A stretch of DNA of 8,339 nt from Pseudomonadota bacterium (GTDB lineage Bacteria; Desulfobacterota; Anaeroferrophillalia; Anaeroferrophillales; Tharpellaceae): assembly GCA_015486445.1 (NCBI GenBank), contig WFRT01000126.1, forward strand, positions 1 to 8,339. Reading direction: 5' to 3'. A program made the position numbers and the translations under genes. This document shows, piece by piece, positions 1 to 6,859 of this stretch. The notes under the pieces are model-generated. The model did not search any database and was not told the DNA's origin. It was given only the letters and a program-made list of their open reading frames with translations. Each line of letters begins with the position of its first letter. The stretch's first letter is position 1.

Positions 1-123
1 GCGGGCGGAGCGAGCGCTGGAAAAACAGAAATCTTAACGCTTAGCGAAGAAAAGCCGCCCCCGAACCCCGTATTCGGCTGAATAGTTACGATTTTTACTC
101 CTGTCAGCAACCGGAAACAGACT

Positions 124-1164
124 ATGAAAACTTTGCCCGTCAGACAACCCCCCACCCGGAGCCGGGAAACGCTCAGGCTAAGGGCCGCGGCCCTGGTTAT
201 CACTTTTCTTATCTTCTTGTTCCCGGCCGCAAGCGGCCGGGCGGCAACTCCCCTGCCCTCCTGGAACGACACCCCCCGCCGGCAGGCGATCATCAGCTTC
301 GTTGCCGCCGTGACCGATCCCCGGAGCCCGGATTACGTCGCCCCGGAAAAGCGGGTGGCGGTGTTTGACAACGACGGCACCATGTGGTCGGAAAAGCCGC
401 TCTATTTCCAGATGTTCTTCGTCTTCAGCCGGATCCGGGAGTTGGCGCCCCGGCATCCCGAATGGCGGCAGCAGCAACCCTTCAAGGCGGTGCTGGAAAA
501 CGACCGCAAGGCTTTGCGCCAATGCGGCCTTGAAGGCCTCAAGCAGCTGCTGGCGGCTTCCCGGGCCGGGGCCTCTGATGCGGAATTTGCCGCCAGCGTC
601 CGGCGCTGGGCCGCCCGGGCCCGCCATCCCCGCTGGCACCGGCCTTTTACCCAACTGGCCTTTCAGCCCATGCTCGAACTGCTGTCCTACCTTAAAAACA
701 ACGGCTTTACCTGTTTCATTGTTTCCGGCGGCGGGGTCGATTTCATGCGGGTCCTGCTGCCCGAAATCTACCGCCTTCCGCCCTGGCGGATTATCGGCTC
801 CTATCCCGAAGCCGTCTACCGGGACGGTAAGGTCATAAGATTGCCGAAAATCGCCTTTTTCGACAACGGCCCGCAAAAACCGGTGGCCATCGCCCAAAAA
901 ATCGGCATCCGCCCGCTGCTGGCCTGCGGCAACTCCGACGGCGACCTCGAGATGCTCCAGTACACGGCCGCCGGCCAGGGCAAAAGACTGGCGATCTATA
1001 TCCATCACACCGACGCCGTCCGGGAATACGCCTACGACCGTAAGAGCCGTATCGGCCACCTCTGTCGGGGGCTCGACTGCGCGGCTAAAAACAACTGGCT
1101 GGTTGTCGACATGAAACAGGACTGGCGGGTCGTCTATCCGGCAGAAAAACCGGCCGACAAATGA
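124..1164 (+). CDS. Exported HAD-superfamily hydrolase (phosphoserine phosphatase-like)
   Basis: This 346-residue protein carries the full set of HAD phosphatase motifs. Motif I is FDNDGT at 81-86, with Asp82 as the likely nucleophile and Asp84 as the acid/base. Motif II is Ser201 in IVSGGG, motif III is probably Lys252 in QKP, and motif IV is GNSDGD at 269-274 with Asp272 and Asp274 for Mg2+. A basic N-terminus, a hydrophobic stretch at about 21-35 and a possible cleavage after SGRA (about residue 40) point to export, so it probably acts in the periplasm or anchored to the inner membrane. The region between motifs I and II is a helical cap that would set substrate choice, and the substrate cannot be read from sequence. 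A weak GGAAA lies 6 bases before the ATG. An 89-base gap separates it from the regulator gene, so co-transcription is uncertain. Part of its 3' region recurs as a relic near 7887-7996. The HAD assignment is secure; the substrate is unknown. Confidence 0.9.
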   Translation: MKTLPVRQPPTRSRETLRLRAAALVITFLIFLFPAASGRAATPLPSWNDTPRRQAIISFVAAVTDPRSPDYVAPEKRVAVFDNDGTMWSEKPLYFQMFFVFSRIRELAPRHPEWRQQQPFKAVLENDRKALRQCGLEGLKQLLAASRAGASDAEFAASVRRWAARARHPRWHRPFTQLAFQPMLELLSYLKNNGFTCFIVSGGGVDFMRVLLPEIYRLPPWRIIGSYPEAVYRDGKVIRLPKIAFFDNGPQKPVAIAQKIGIRPLLACGNSDGDLEMLQYTAAGQGKRLAIYIHHTDAVREYAYDRKSRIGHLCRGLDCAAKNNWLVVDMKQDWRVVYPAEKPADK

Positions 1165-1253
1165 CCCCGGCCTAAAGCTTTAAAAAATAGTGACTTCAGG
1201 CGGGAAAAAGTGCTAAGAGGCAGGTAGAAATCGGAACCCGCTGGAGAACGGCC

Positions 1254-2306
1254 ATGACCTTTCCCGCCAATTTTTGCCTTGCTCAGACCTTTTCCGACCC
1301 CGGGGAGTTTGAAAAGATCGTTCCCTATTGGGATCTCGAGCAACGGCAGATTTCCTCGGGCCGGTATTTCAACCGCACCCTGGGCTTTCATACGGCCCGG
1401 CTGCAGATAAGTATCGTGCAGTTGTCGGTGGGCATGTTCGAGCGGGGCAGTATCGAGCCCGGTACCACGATGATCGGCATGCCGGTGGGTTTAGCGGGCC
1501 CCCTCTACTATTGCGGCCGGGCACTTGGAGAAAATGAAATTCCGACCCTGACCTGCGGCGATGAATACGAGATCGTCACCCACGCTGCCAACAACCTGCT
1601 TTCAGTTTCGGTGGACTGCGAGCTCCTGGAACGGGAAGCCCGGGCCCAGACCGGCCAGTCATTTGCCGGCCTGGTCAAAGGTAAACGCCTGCTGATGTCC
1701 CGGGAAGAACAGAAACGACGGGCCACGATCCTGGTCCGGACCCTGTTCAGCCTTCTGCAGCGCAAAAGCGAGCTGACCCCGGAAGGCCAGCTCATCCTGG
1801 AAAAGGATATCCTGGAAATCATCTTCGGCGGTCTCTGCGACCGGGGCCGGAAATTTCGCCTCAACCCCTCCCTGCAGGCCGCCCGCCGGGCCCGCGATTA
1901 CCTCCATCGCCATCTGCAGGAAGAAGTCAGCATCGCCGACCTCTGTGCCGCCGCCGGCTGCAACCGCCGGACCCTGTATCACGGCTTCCGGAAGCGTTAC
2001 GGCATCTCTCCCCACAGGTACATGACGGTCATCCGGCTCAACGAGGTGCGCCGCCAGTTGTGCCGGCAACCGGTCTACGGCCGGATTACCGAGGTGGCGA
2101 TGGACTGGGGCTTTTTCCATCTCAGCCGTTTTACCAGCCAGTACCGTCAGCTTTTCACGGAAAAGCCCAGCGATACGGTCAGGTTGTATGCCGCCGGTCA
2201 GCGCCCGGCGACCGGCAGTCCTGCACCCTCCTCTTCCCCGCCCGATGTTCCTGCCACCCCGAATCCGGCAGTGACTCCAAAGTTTGCCCCTTTGCTGCCG
2301 ATCTGA
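1254..2306 (+). CDS. AraC-family transcriptional regulator
   Basis: This 350-residue protein has the two-part AraC plan. Residues 1 to about 200 form a sensing and dimerisation region without a recognisable enzyme motif. Residues about 207-313 form the AraC DNA-binding domain with two helix-turn-helix units. The first is around SIADLCAAAGCNRRTLYHGF (226-245). The second is around ITEVAMDWGFFHLSRF (278-293), followed by the typical YRQLFTEKPS segment. The start at 1254 is supported by GGAG at 1243-1246, 7 bases upstream. A Pro/Ser/Ala/Thr-rich tail of about 35 residues follows the DNA-binding domain, which is unusual because that domain normally ends the protein. The gene lies just upstream of the DUF1302 barrel on the same strand, so it most likely controls that cassette, and perhaps itself, in response to a small ligand. 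The family call is secure; the target and ligand are inferred or unknown. Confidence 0.93.
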   Translation: MTFPANFCLAQTFSDPGEFEKIVPYWDLEQRQISSGRYFNRTLGFHTARLQISIVQLSVGMFERGSIEPGTTMIGMPVGLAGPLYYCGRALGENEIPTLTCGDEYEIVTHAANNLLSVSVDCELLEREARAQTGQSFAGLVKGKRLLMSREEQKRRATILVRTLFSLLQRKSELTPEGQLILEKDILEIIFGGLCDRGRKFRLNPSLQAARRARDYLHRHLQEEVSIADLCAAAGCNRRTLYHGFRKRYGISPHRYMTVIRLNEVRRQLCRQPVYGRITEVAMDWGFFHLSRFTSQYRQLFTEKPSDTVRLYAAGQRPATGSPAPSSSPPDVPATPNPAVTPKFAPLLPI

Positions 2307-2385
2307 AAAACGGCAGTCCGCCATCACCTGACCGCTCTTCCTCCCGCCACCCAGCCCCCGCTCATTACCGGAAAATCCTTCCACC

Positions 2386-2405
2386 GCAAAAAATTTGTTT
2401 TTTGC
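2386..2405. promoter_or_regulatory. A/T-rich inverted repeat between regulator and barrel genes
   Basis: GCAAAAAA (2386-2393) and TTTTTTGC (2398-2405) are perfect reverse complements around TTTG. The dyad lies 80 bases after the araC-type stop and about 135 bases before the barrel start, in the 233-base gap 2307-2539. It could be an operator for a dimeric protein, or part of a weak terminator for the regulator gene, although the G+C part of the stem is only 2 bp and no separate T-run follows. I could not find a convincing -35/-10 pair in this gap. The sequence around TTTATACG (2437-2444) is the best -10-like stretch, without a good partner. Confidence 0.35.
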
Positions 2406-2524
2406 ACTTTCAGGCTATTTTGCCCGGGCTTCATGCTTTATACGTATGGGGTAAGGTCGGGGGATTTTTACGGAGCCATCATCTTTCAAGTTTGTCCGAG
2501 CGACTGCAAAAACATCAATTCAGC

Positions 2525-2531
2525 AAGGAGG
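2525..2531 (+). promoter_or_regulatory. Strong ribosome binding site fixing the DUF1302 start
   Basis: AAGGAGG lies 8 bases before the ATG at 2540. The same frame is open upstream to 2060, but that stretch overlaps the regulator gene, reads as low-complexity sequence, and has no comparable site. The residues right after 2540 form a signal peptide, so 2540 is the start. Confidence 0.85.
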
Positions 2532-2539
2532 AGAGAGCC

Positions 2540-4186
2540 ATGGGGAAAAAAACCACAATATTAATTCTGGCCGGGCTGGCGGCAGTCTTTATGGGGCCGT
2601 TATTTTTTCCCGAAAACTGTCGGGCTCTGCAGACCAATCTGGGCAAGGATACGGTGCTCGACGTAGCGACCACCGTGCGCTGGGGAGGGGCCTGGCGGGT
2701 CAAGAGCCGGGACACCAAACTGGTCGAGGATATCAACACCGATGACGGCAACCGCAACTTCGACAAGGGCGACATGATCAACAACCTGTTCAGCGCCATC
2801 ATGGACATCGAACTGCGCTACAAGGACACCTACGGTTTTTTTATCCGCCCCAAGGCCTTCTACGATTTCGCCTACCGCGACGGCAACAGCAACAGTTCGC
2901 CGATCACCAACAACAATGGTCCGGTCTGGGGCGGGCCACTGCGTAACAACGATGATTTCATGGATCAGACCAAGGATCAGCTTCGGGACAAGGTCGAGAT
3001 CCTCGACGCCTATGCTTACGGCGAATTCAATCCCCTCGGGCACACTTTCAACCTCAGGGTCGGCCGCCAGGTGGTCAGCTGGGGAGAAAGCATCTTCCTG
3101 CTCAACAGCATTTCCAGCGCCCAGAGTCCGGTTGACGCCACCGCGGCCCACAACCCGGGGACCGAGCTTCGGGATATCTTTCTGCCCGTGGGCCAGGTCT
3201 ACGGGCAGCTCGATCTGACCGACAATCTCACCCTGGAGGCCTATTACCAGTGGGAATGGGAAGAAAACCGCATCGATGAAGCCGGTTCCTATTTCAGCAC
3301 CGACGACTACCTGTTCCGGGCCGGCAAGCGCTACCTGGTGCCGGTGGACCTCAGTTACGGCCTGGCCGCCTCGATCGATTCCACCGGCCGCGACCTGGCC
3401 AAGAACAGCGGCCAGTGGGGGGTCGCCCTGCGCTACCTGGTGCCGGCCCTGGACGATACCGAATTCGGGCTCTATTACGTCAATTACCATGACAAGATGC
3501 CGGAGATGATCGGCAGTTTCAGCGGCGGCACCCCGTACCTGGACTGGACGACCCTGGTTCCGGGTCCGGACGGTGAACTCTTAAACCTGGTCGATGGTTC
3601 GTCGTACAAGATTAAATACGCGCAGAATATCCATCTCATCGGCGCCAGCTTCGGTACCGTACTGTTCGACACCAACGTCAGCGGCGAGGTCAGCTACCGT
3701 TCCAATCAACCGGTAATGGTGGCCGATCCCAACAACATCCTGGGATTCAGCTACAACCGGGCCCATGCTCTCCAGGCCCAGCTTTCCTTCATTCATATCC
3801 TGAGCCAGCGCCTGGCTCTGATCTGGGATGACGCCACGCTGCTGGGTGAAGTCGGCTTCAACCAGGTGGACGGTGAAGATGGCGACCTGGTTGACAACAG
3901 CTTCGCCTGGGGAGGGACGGTCGAACTCGACATGACCTGGTTCAACCTGGTGCTGCCGAAACTGGATCTGACCATTCCCGTGGTCTACCAGTTCAACCCG
4001 CATGGCACTTCGCCGGTGCCGGGGACCTTTTCCGAGCACAGCGACAGCCTCGGCGTCAGCCTCAACTTTACCTATCGCAGCGTCTACCAGGTGGGCCTCG
4101 GCTATACCACCTACATCGGCAAGCCGGAAGACAACCCCTTGACCGACCGTGACTTTGTTTCGATTGATTTCAAATACACATTCTAA
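2540..4186 (+). CDS. DUF1302 family outer-membrane beta-barrel protein
   Basis: From the ATG at 2540 the product is 548 residues. It starts with a signal peptide: basic MGKK, a hydrophobic core at about 6-22, and likely cleavage after CRA near residue 29. The mature part has the alternating polar/aromatic pattern of an outer-membrane barrel and ends in FKYTF, the terminal Phe recognised by the BAM machinery. DUF1302 hallmarks are the N-terminal segment near 38-56 (VLDVATTVRWGGAWRVKSR) and the conserved RVGRQVVSWGES at 173-184, followed by a segment on the PVDATAAHNPG theme. The length of about 550 is normal for the family. DUF1302 proteins are usually encoded next to DUF1329 proteins, as here with a 32-base gap, and often near RND/MMPL exporters. 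No exporter is in this window. A role as an outer-membrane channel or receptor for hydrophobic molecules is inferred from context and not shown by motifs. Family assignment is strong; function is open. Confidence 0.9.
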   Translation: MGKKTTILILAGLAAVFMGPLFFPENCRALQTNLGKDTVLDVATTVRWGGAWRVKSRDTKLVEDINTDDGNRNFDKGDMINNLFSAIMDIELRYKDTYGFFIRPKAFYDFAYRDGNSNSSPITNNNGPVWGGPLRNNDDFMDQTKDQLRDKVEILDAYAYGEFNPLGHTFNLRVGRQVVSWGESIFLLNSISSAQSPVDATAAHNPGTELRDIFLPVGQVYGQLDLTDNLTLEAYYQWEWEENRIDEAGSYFSTDDYLFRAGKRYLVPVDLSYGLAASIDSTGRDLAKNSGQWGVALRYLVPALDDTEFGLYYVNYHDKMPEMIGSFSGGTPYLDWTTLVPGPDGELLNLVDGSSYKIKYAQNIHLIGASFGTVLFDTNVSGEVSYRSNQPVMVADPNNILGFSYNRAHALQAQLSFIHILSQRLALIWDDATLLGEVGFNQVDGEDGDLVDNSFAWGGTVELDMTWFNLVLPKLDLTIPVVYQFNPHGTSPVPGTFSEHSDSLGVSLNFTYRSVYQVGLGYTTYIGKPEDNPLTDRDFVSIDFKYTF

Positions 4187-4218
4187 GCGGGTATGTTCAT
4201 ACACAGGGAGGAAAAAAC

Positions 4219-5589
4219 ATGAAAAAGATTGTCTTCATTACGGTTTTACTGTTGGCCCTGCTGGCGGCCGCCGCCATGGCCACCGCCAAGGTCACCCCGG
4301 AGGAAGCGGCCCAGTTGAAAACCACCCTGACCCCTTTCGGGGCCGAGAGAGCCGGCAACGCCGACGGCACCATTCCCGAATGGACCGGAGGACTGACCAA
4401 GATTCCCGCCGGCATCAGCTACCAGCCCGGGCACTATTATCCCGACCCTTTCAAGGATGACAAACCCCTGTATTCGATAACCGCCAAAAACCTGGCCCAG
4501 TATGCCGACAAGGTTACTCCCGGCCAGCAGGCCCTGCTGAAAAAATATCCCGACTACCGGCTCGATGTCTATCGCACCCGCCGGACCTTTGCCGCCCCTT
4601 TGTGGGTTTATGAAAACACCTACCAGAATGCCCTGCGGGCGGAGATGACCAAAGACGGGCTCGGGGTCAAGGAGGCTTACTGCGGTATTCCCTTTCCCCT
4701 GCCCCAGAGCGGCAATGAAATGATTTTCAACCACCTCTGCCGCTGGACCGGTGCCAGCCGGACCGGACCCTACGTTGCCGGCGTGGTCCTGCCCAACGGC
4801 ACCTTTACCCCCGCCGGCGGCGGCGATGTCCAGGAAAACTACCCTTTTTACATCAAGGACGGCTCCTACAAGAACTTCAACGGCGAGATCTGGAACCTGC
4901 TGGTTGTCTACCAGCGGCCGGAGCGCCGCAAGGGGGAACTGCTGCTCGTCCGCGACCCTCTCAACCAGGCCCGGGACAAACGCAAGGCCTGGCAGTATTT
5001 CCCCGGCCAGCGCCGGGTCCGGCGGGCCCCGACCGTGGCCTACGACACCCCGGACGGCGACACCGGCGGCCTGGCGACCTACGACGACGCCTACCTGTTC
5101 AACGGCGCCATCGACCGCTTCAACTGGAAGATCATCGGCAAAAAGGAGATGTACATTCCCTATAACTGTCTCAAGTATCACAACGCTTCGATAAAAGAGG
5201 TTACCGGCAAGGGACATCACAATCCCGACATGGTGCGCTGGGAACTGCACCGGGTCTGGGTGCTTGAATCAACCATCCGCAAGGGGTCCCGGCACATCTA
5301 TTCGAAACGGGTCTTCTACCTGGACGAGGACAGCTGGATCATTACCCTGGATGAATGCTACGACGGCCGCGGGGCGCTCTGGCGCACCTCGATAGGCTTT
5401 TCCTGGCCGCATTACAGTGTTCCCGGCAATTTTCTGGTTACGGTCCTGCACTATGATCTGCAGAAAGACTTCTACGCCATGGACGCGGCTCTCAACAGCC
5501 TCGGCCGCTACCTGGTCTATAACGTGAGCGAAGGAATCACCTCCGATCATTTTACCCCGAGATACATGCGCAAACTCGGCCGACGCTGA
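4219..5589 (+). CDS. DUF1329 family exported protein
   Basis: This is a 456-residue protein with a clear signal peptide: MKK, then a Leu/Ala-rich core at about 5-20, and probable cleavage after ATA near 23. No lipobox Cys is seen, so a soluble periplasmic or peripheral outer-membrane protein is more likely than a lipoprotein. The family signature follows at once: VTPEEAAQL, then TPFGAERAGNADGTIPEWTG (38-57), and YPDPFKDDKPLYSITAKN near 74-91. Further conserved-looking blocks are the QYFPGQRRVRRAP region and WKIIGKKEMYIPYN. Length matches the family, about 450. GGGAGG at 4206-4211 sits 7 bases before the start, and the gap to the DUF1302 gene is 32 bases, so the two are almost certainly co-transcribed. 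The pairing suggests a periplasmic partner that passes or receives a hydrophobic ligand from the barrel, but no biochemical activity can be read from sequence. Confidence 0.92.
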   Translation: MKKIVFITVLLLALLAAAAMATAKVTPEEAAQLKTTLTPFGAERAGNADGTIPEWTGGLTKIPAGISYQPGHYYPDPFKDDKPLYSITAKNLAQYADKVTPGQQALLKKYPDYRLDVYRTRRTFAAPLWVYENTYQNALRAEMTKDGLGVKEAYCGIPFPLPQSGNEMIFNHLCRWTGASRTGPYVAGVVLPNGTFTPAGGGDVQENYPFYIKDGSYKNFNGEIWNLLVVYQRPERRKGELLLVRDPLNQARDKRKAWQYFPGQRRVRRAPTVAYDTPDGDTGGLATYDDAYLFNGAIDRFNWKIIGKKEMYIPYNCLKYHNASIKEVTGKGHHNPDMVRWELHRVWVLESTIRKGSRHIYSKRVFYLDEDSWIITLDECYDGRGALWRTSIGFSWPHYSVPGNFLVTVLHYDLQKDFYAMDAALNSLGRYLVYNVSEGITSDHFTPRYMRKLGRR

Positions 5590-5620
5590 TAATTTCTTAC
5601 CGTGATACAGGTACTGACAA

Positions 5621-6751
5621 ATGAAGATTGATAAAATTTTACCGGAAAGCCGGATAATGAAACGTTGGATGAAACTTGGGATGGCCTGCATTGCGGTGGC
5701 GCTGACGGGCCTGATGCTTTTCCCCGGTAGCGGCTCCGCCGTTGAGCAGCAGGCCGCGGTCCCCCTGAAACTGATGCCGATCCAGTTCGACCACGGCACC
5801 GGGGACTCGCGCCGGGAACTCGCCACCGGCGAAAAACTGGATGTCAGTATGCAACTGGAGGTCGACGCCGAGGCCGCCGCGGCCCTGCTTCCGACCTGGC
5901 AGGGGAAAGACGGGAAAACCTACGGCTACCGGCCGTGGCCGATCGGCCCCCACGGCAAGCCGGTCCTGCTGGTAAATTACACCCAGGAAAGGGATGTCAA
6001 ATACATGGCCGGCGGTGGTTACAACGAGATTGAATTCTATCTGTCGGCGGAATTTGTCGGGGAAAGGGAATGGAATTACAAAGGGGAAAAATATGACGGA
6101 GCCTATGGCTATGTCGGCATTCTCCTGCTTCCTTCACGCCTGATTCCCCTGATCTTCGGCCGCGAGGTCCTGGGCACGCCGAAATACCTGGCCGATGTCA
6201 AGAACCTGGTTTTAGGCAAGCTGTTTCCCGAAGACAAGTCCGAAAGCGGCTGGTTCGAGGCCCTGGACAAGCATGACTTAGCCTTTATCGCCGGCTCCCT
6301 GCGCCATATCGTCCCGGTTCCTTATGACGTTCTCAAGCAGCCCCTGCCCAGGCATGAACCGCTGCCGGCCAAAAAAGGCTGGGGCCGGGCCCGGCGCTTC
6401 GAACCCGGGTTCAAGGTTATGCTCTGGAAGTATATCCCCTCGGTAAACTGGAATTCCGGCCGGCCGGATCTGAGCTACAACATGGCTGCGGCCCTGGCTG
6501 AGAATGACGAGGTCAAGGATTTTTCTCAGCCCCGGGCCGGCGACGGCAATCTCATTTTCCCGCATCCGCTTAAGTTCAAGGACGATCCGGCAATCTTTGC
6601 CGCCGTCAAGGCGATCAGGCAACTGGTTGAAAAACACGGCCGGCCCTTTCCCGGCAACGTGCTGATCCGCCATTACAGCAATGCCTACCGGGCTCAGGAC
6701 ATGCATGTCATGGATGGCCCGCAGCTGCCCCCGGCCCTGGACGGTCAATAG
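5621..6751 (+). CDS. Exported acetoacetate decarboxylase (ADC)-like protein
   Basis: This 376-residue protein has an ADC-type domain behind a signal peptide. From the second Met (residue 13, base 5657) the N-terminus reads MKRWMKLGMACIAVALTG, with likely cleavage after GSGSA at about 40. GGAAAG at 5644-5649 is 7 bases before this Met. The first ATG at 5621 has only a weak AGG 9 bases upstream, so 5657 may be the true start. ADC features are GREVLGTPK at 180-188, matching GRELSAYPK around the Schiff-base Lys115 of the Clostridium acetobutylicum enzyme, and Tyr134-Asn-Glu136 in the place of Tyr-Thr-Glu76. Lys188 therefore matches the catalytic Lys, but the next residue, Lys116 in the classical enzyme (which lowers the pKa), is Tyr189. 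It is also about 130 residues longer than the classical 244-residue ADC, through the signal peptide, a loop at about 200-260 and a C-terminal extension. A 31-base gap after the DUF1329 gene implies the same operon. Reaction and substrate are unknown; simple acetoacetate decarboxylation is doubtful. Confidence 0.8.
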   Translation: MKIDKILPESRIMKRWMKLGMACIAVALTGLMLFPGSGSAVEQQAAVPLKLMPIQFDHGTGDSRRELATGEKLDVSMQLEVDAEAAAALLPTWQGKDGKTYGYRPWPIGPHGKPVLLVNYTQERDVKYMAGGGYNEIEFYLSAEFVGEREWNYKGEKYDGAYGYVGILLLPSRLIPLIFGREVLGTPKYLADVKNLVLGKLFPEDKSESGWFEALDKHDLAFIAGSLRHIVPVPYDVLKQPLPRHEPLPAKKGWGRARRFEPGFKVMLWKYIPSVNWNSGRPDLSYNMAAALAENDEVKDFSQPRAGDGNLIFPHPLKFKDDPAIFAAVKAIRQLVEKHGRPFPGNVLIRHYSNAYRAQDMHVMDGPQLPPALDGQ

Positions 6752-6777
6752 TTGCACCCCGGCTAAAATCGGACTGC

Positions 6778-6813
6778 GCCTTTATCCGGGCCGCCGGCGG
6801 TCCGGATAAAGGC
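6778..6813. repeat. 36-base near-perfect hairpin between the two ADC-like genes
   Basis: Outer arms GCCTTTATCCGG (6778-6789) and CCGGATAAAGGC (6802-6813) are perfect reverse complements. Inside them the palindrome CCGCCGGCGG (6791-6800) is flanked by G and T, which could pair as G-U in RNA. The whole element folds on itself. It lies 26 bases after the stop of the exported ADC-like gene. No T-run follows on either strand, so it is not a textbook intrinsic terminator. It may instead slow or partly stop transcription, protect the 3' end of the upstream mRNA, or be a member of a repeat family. Confidence 0.75.
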
Positions 6814-6830
6814 CCTTGCAAATCGGCAAA

Positions 6831-6842
6831 CAATTTAAATTG
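6831..6842. promoter_or_regulatory. Perfect 12-base palindrome upstream of second ADC-like gene
   Basis: CAATTTAAATTG is its own reverse complement and ends 17 bases before the ATG at 6860, in an otherwise G+C-rich area. The position, between the hairpin and the start codon, fits an operator for a dimeric regulator. An A+T-rich palindrome of this length can also arise by chance, so the functional reading is weak. Confidence 0.35.
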
Positions 6843-6859
6843 ATGGCGGTGGCAAAACC

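Noticed and set aside
1..36. Possible 3' end of an upstream gene (frame giving RAERALEKQKS then stop)
   Set aside because: Eleven codons are too few to support a gene; another frame is open to 81, so the choice is arbitrary. Bases 37-123 show no convincing promoter.
178..1059. Long minus-strand open frame opposite the HAD gene
   Set aside because: It is a shadow of high G+C codon use in the HAD gene. The plus frame holds all HAD motifs. Similar minus-strand frames at 2600-3490, 3581-4204 and 4246-5250 are rejected for the same reason.
2060..2539. Upstream extension of the DUF1302 reading frame to 2060
   Set aside because: It overlaps the regulator gene in another frame, gives no family-like sequence, and is followed by a strong ribosome binding site and signal peptide at 2540.
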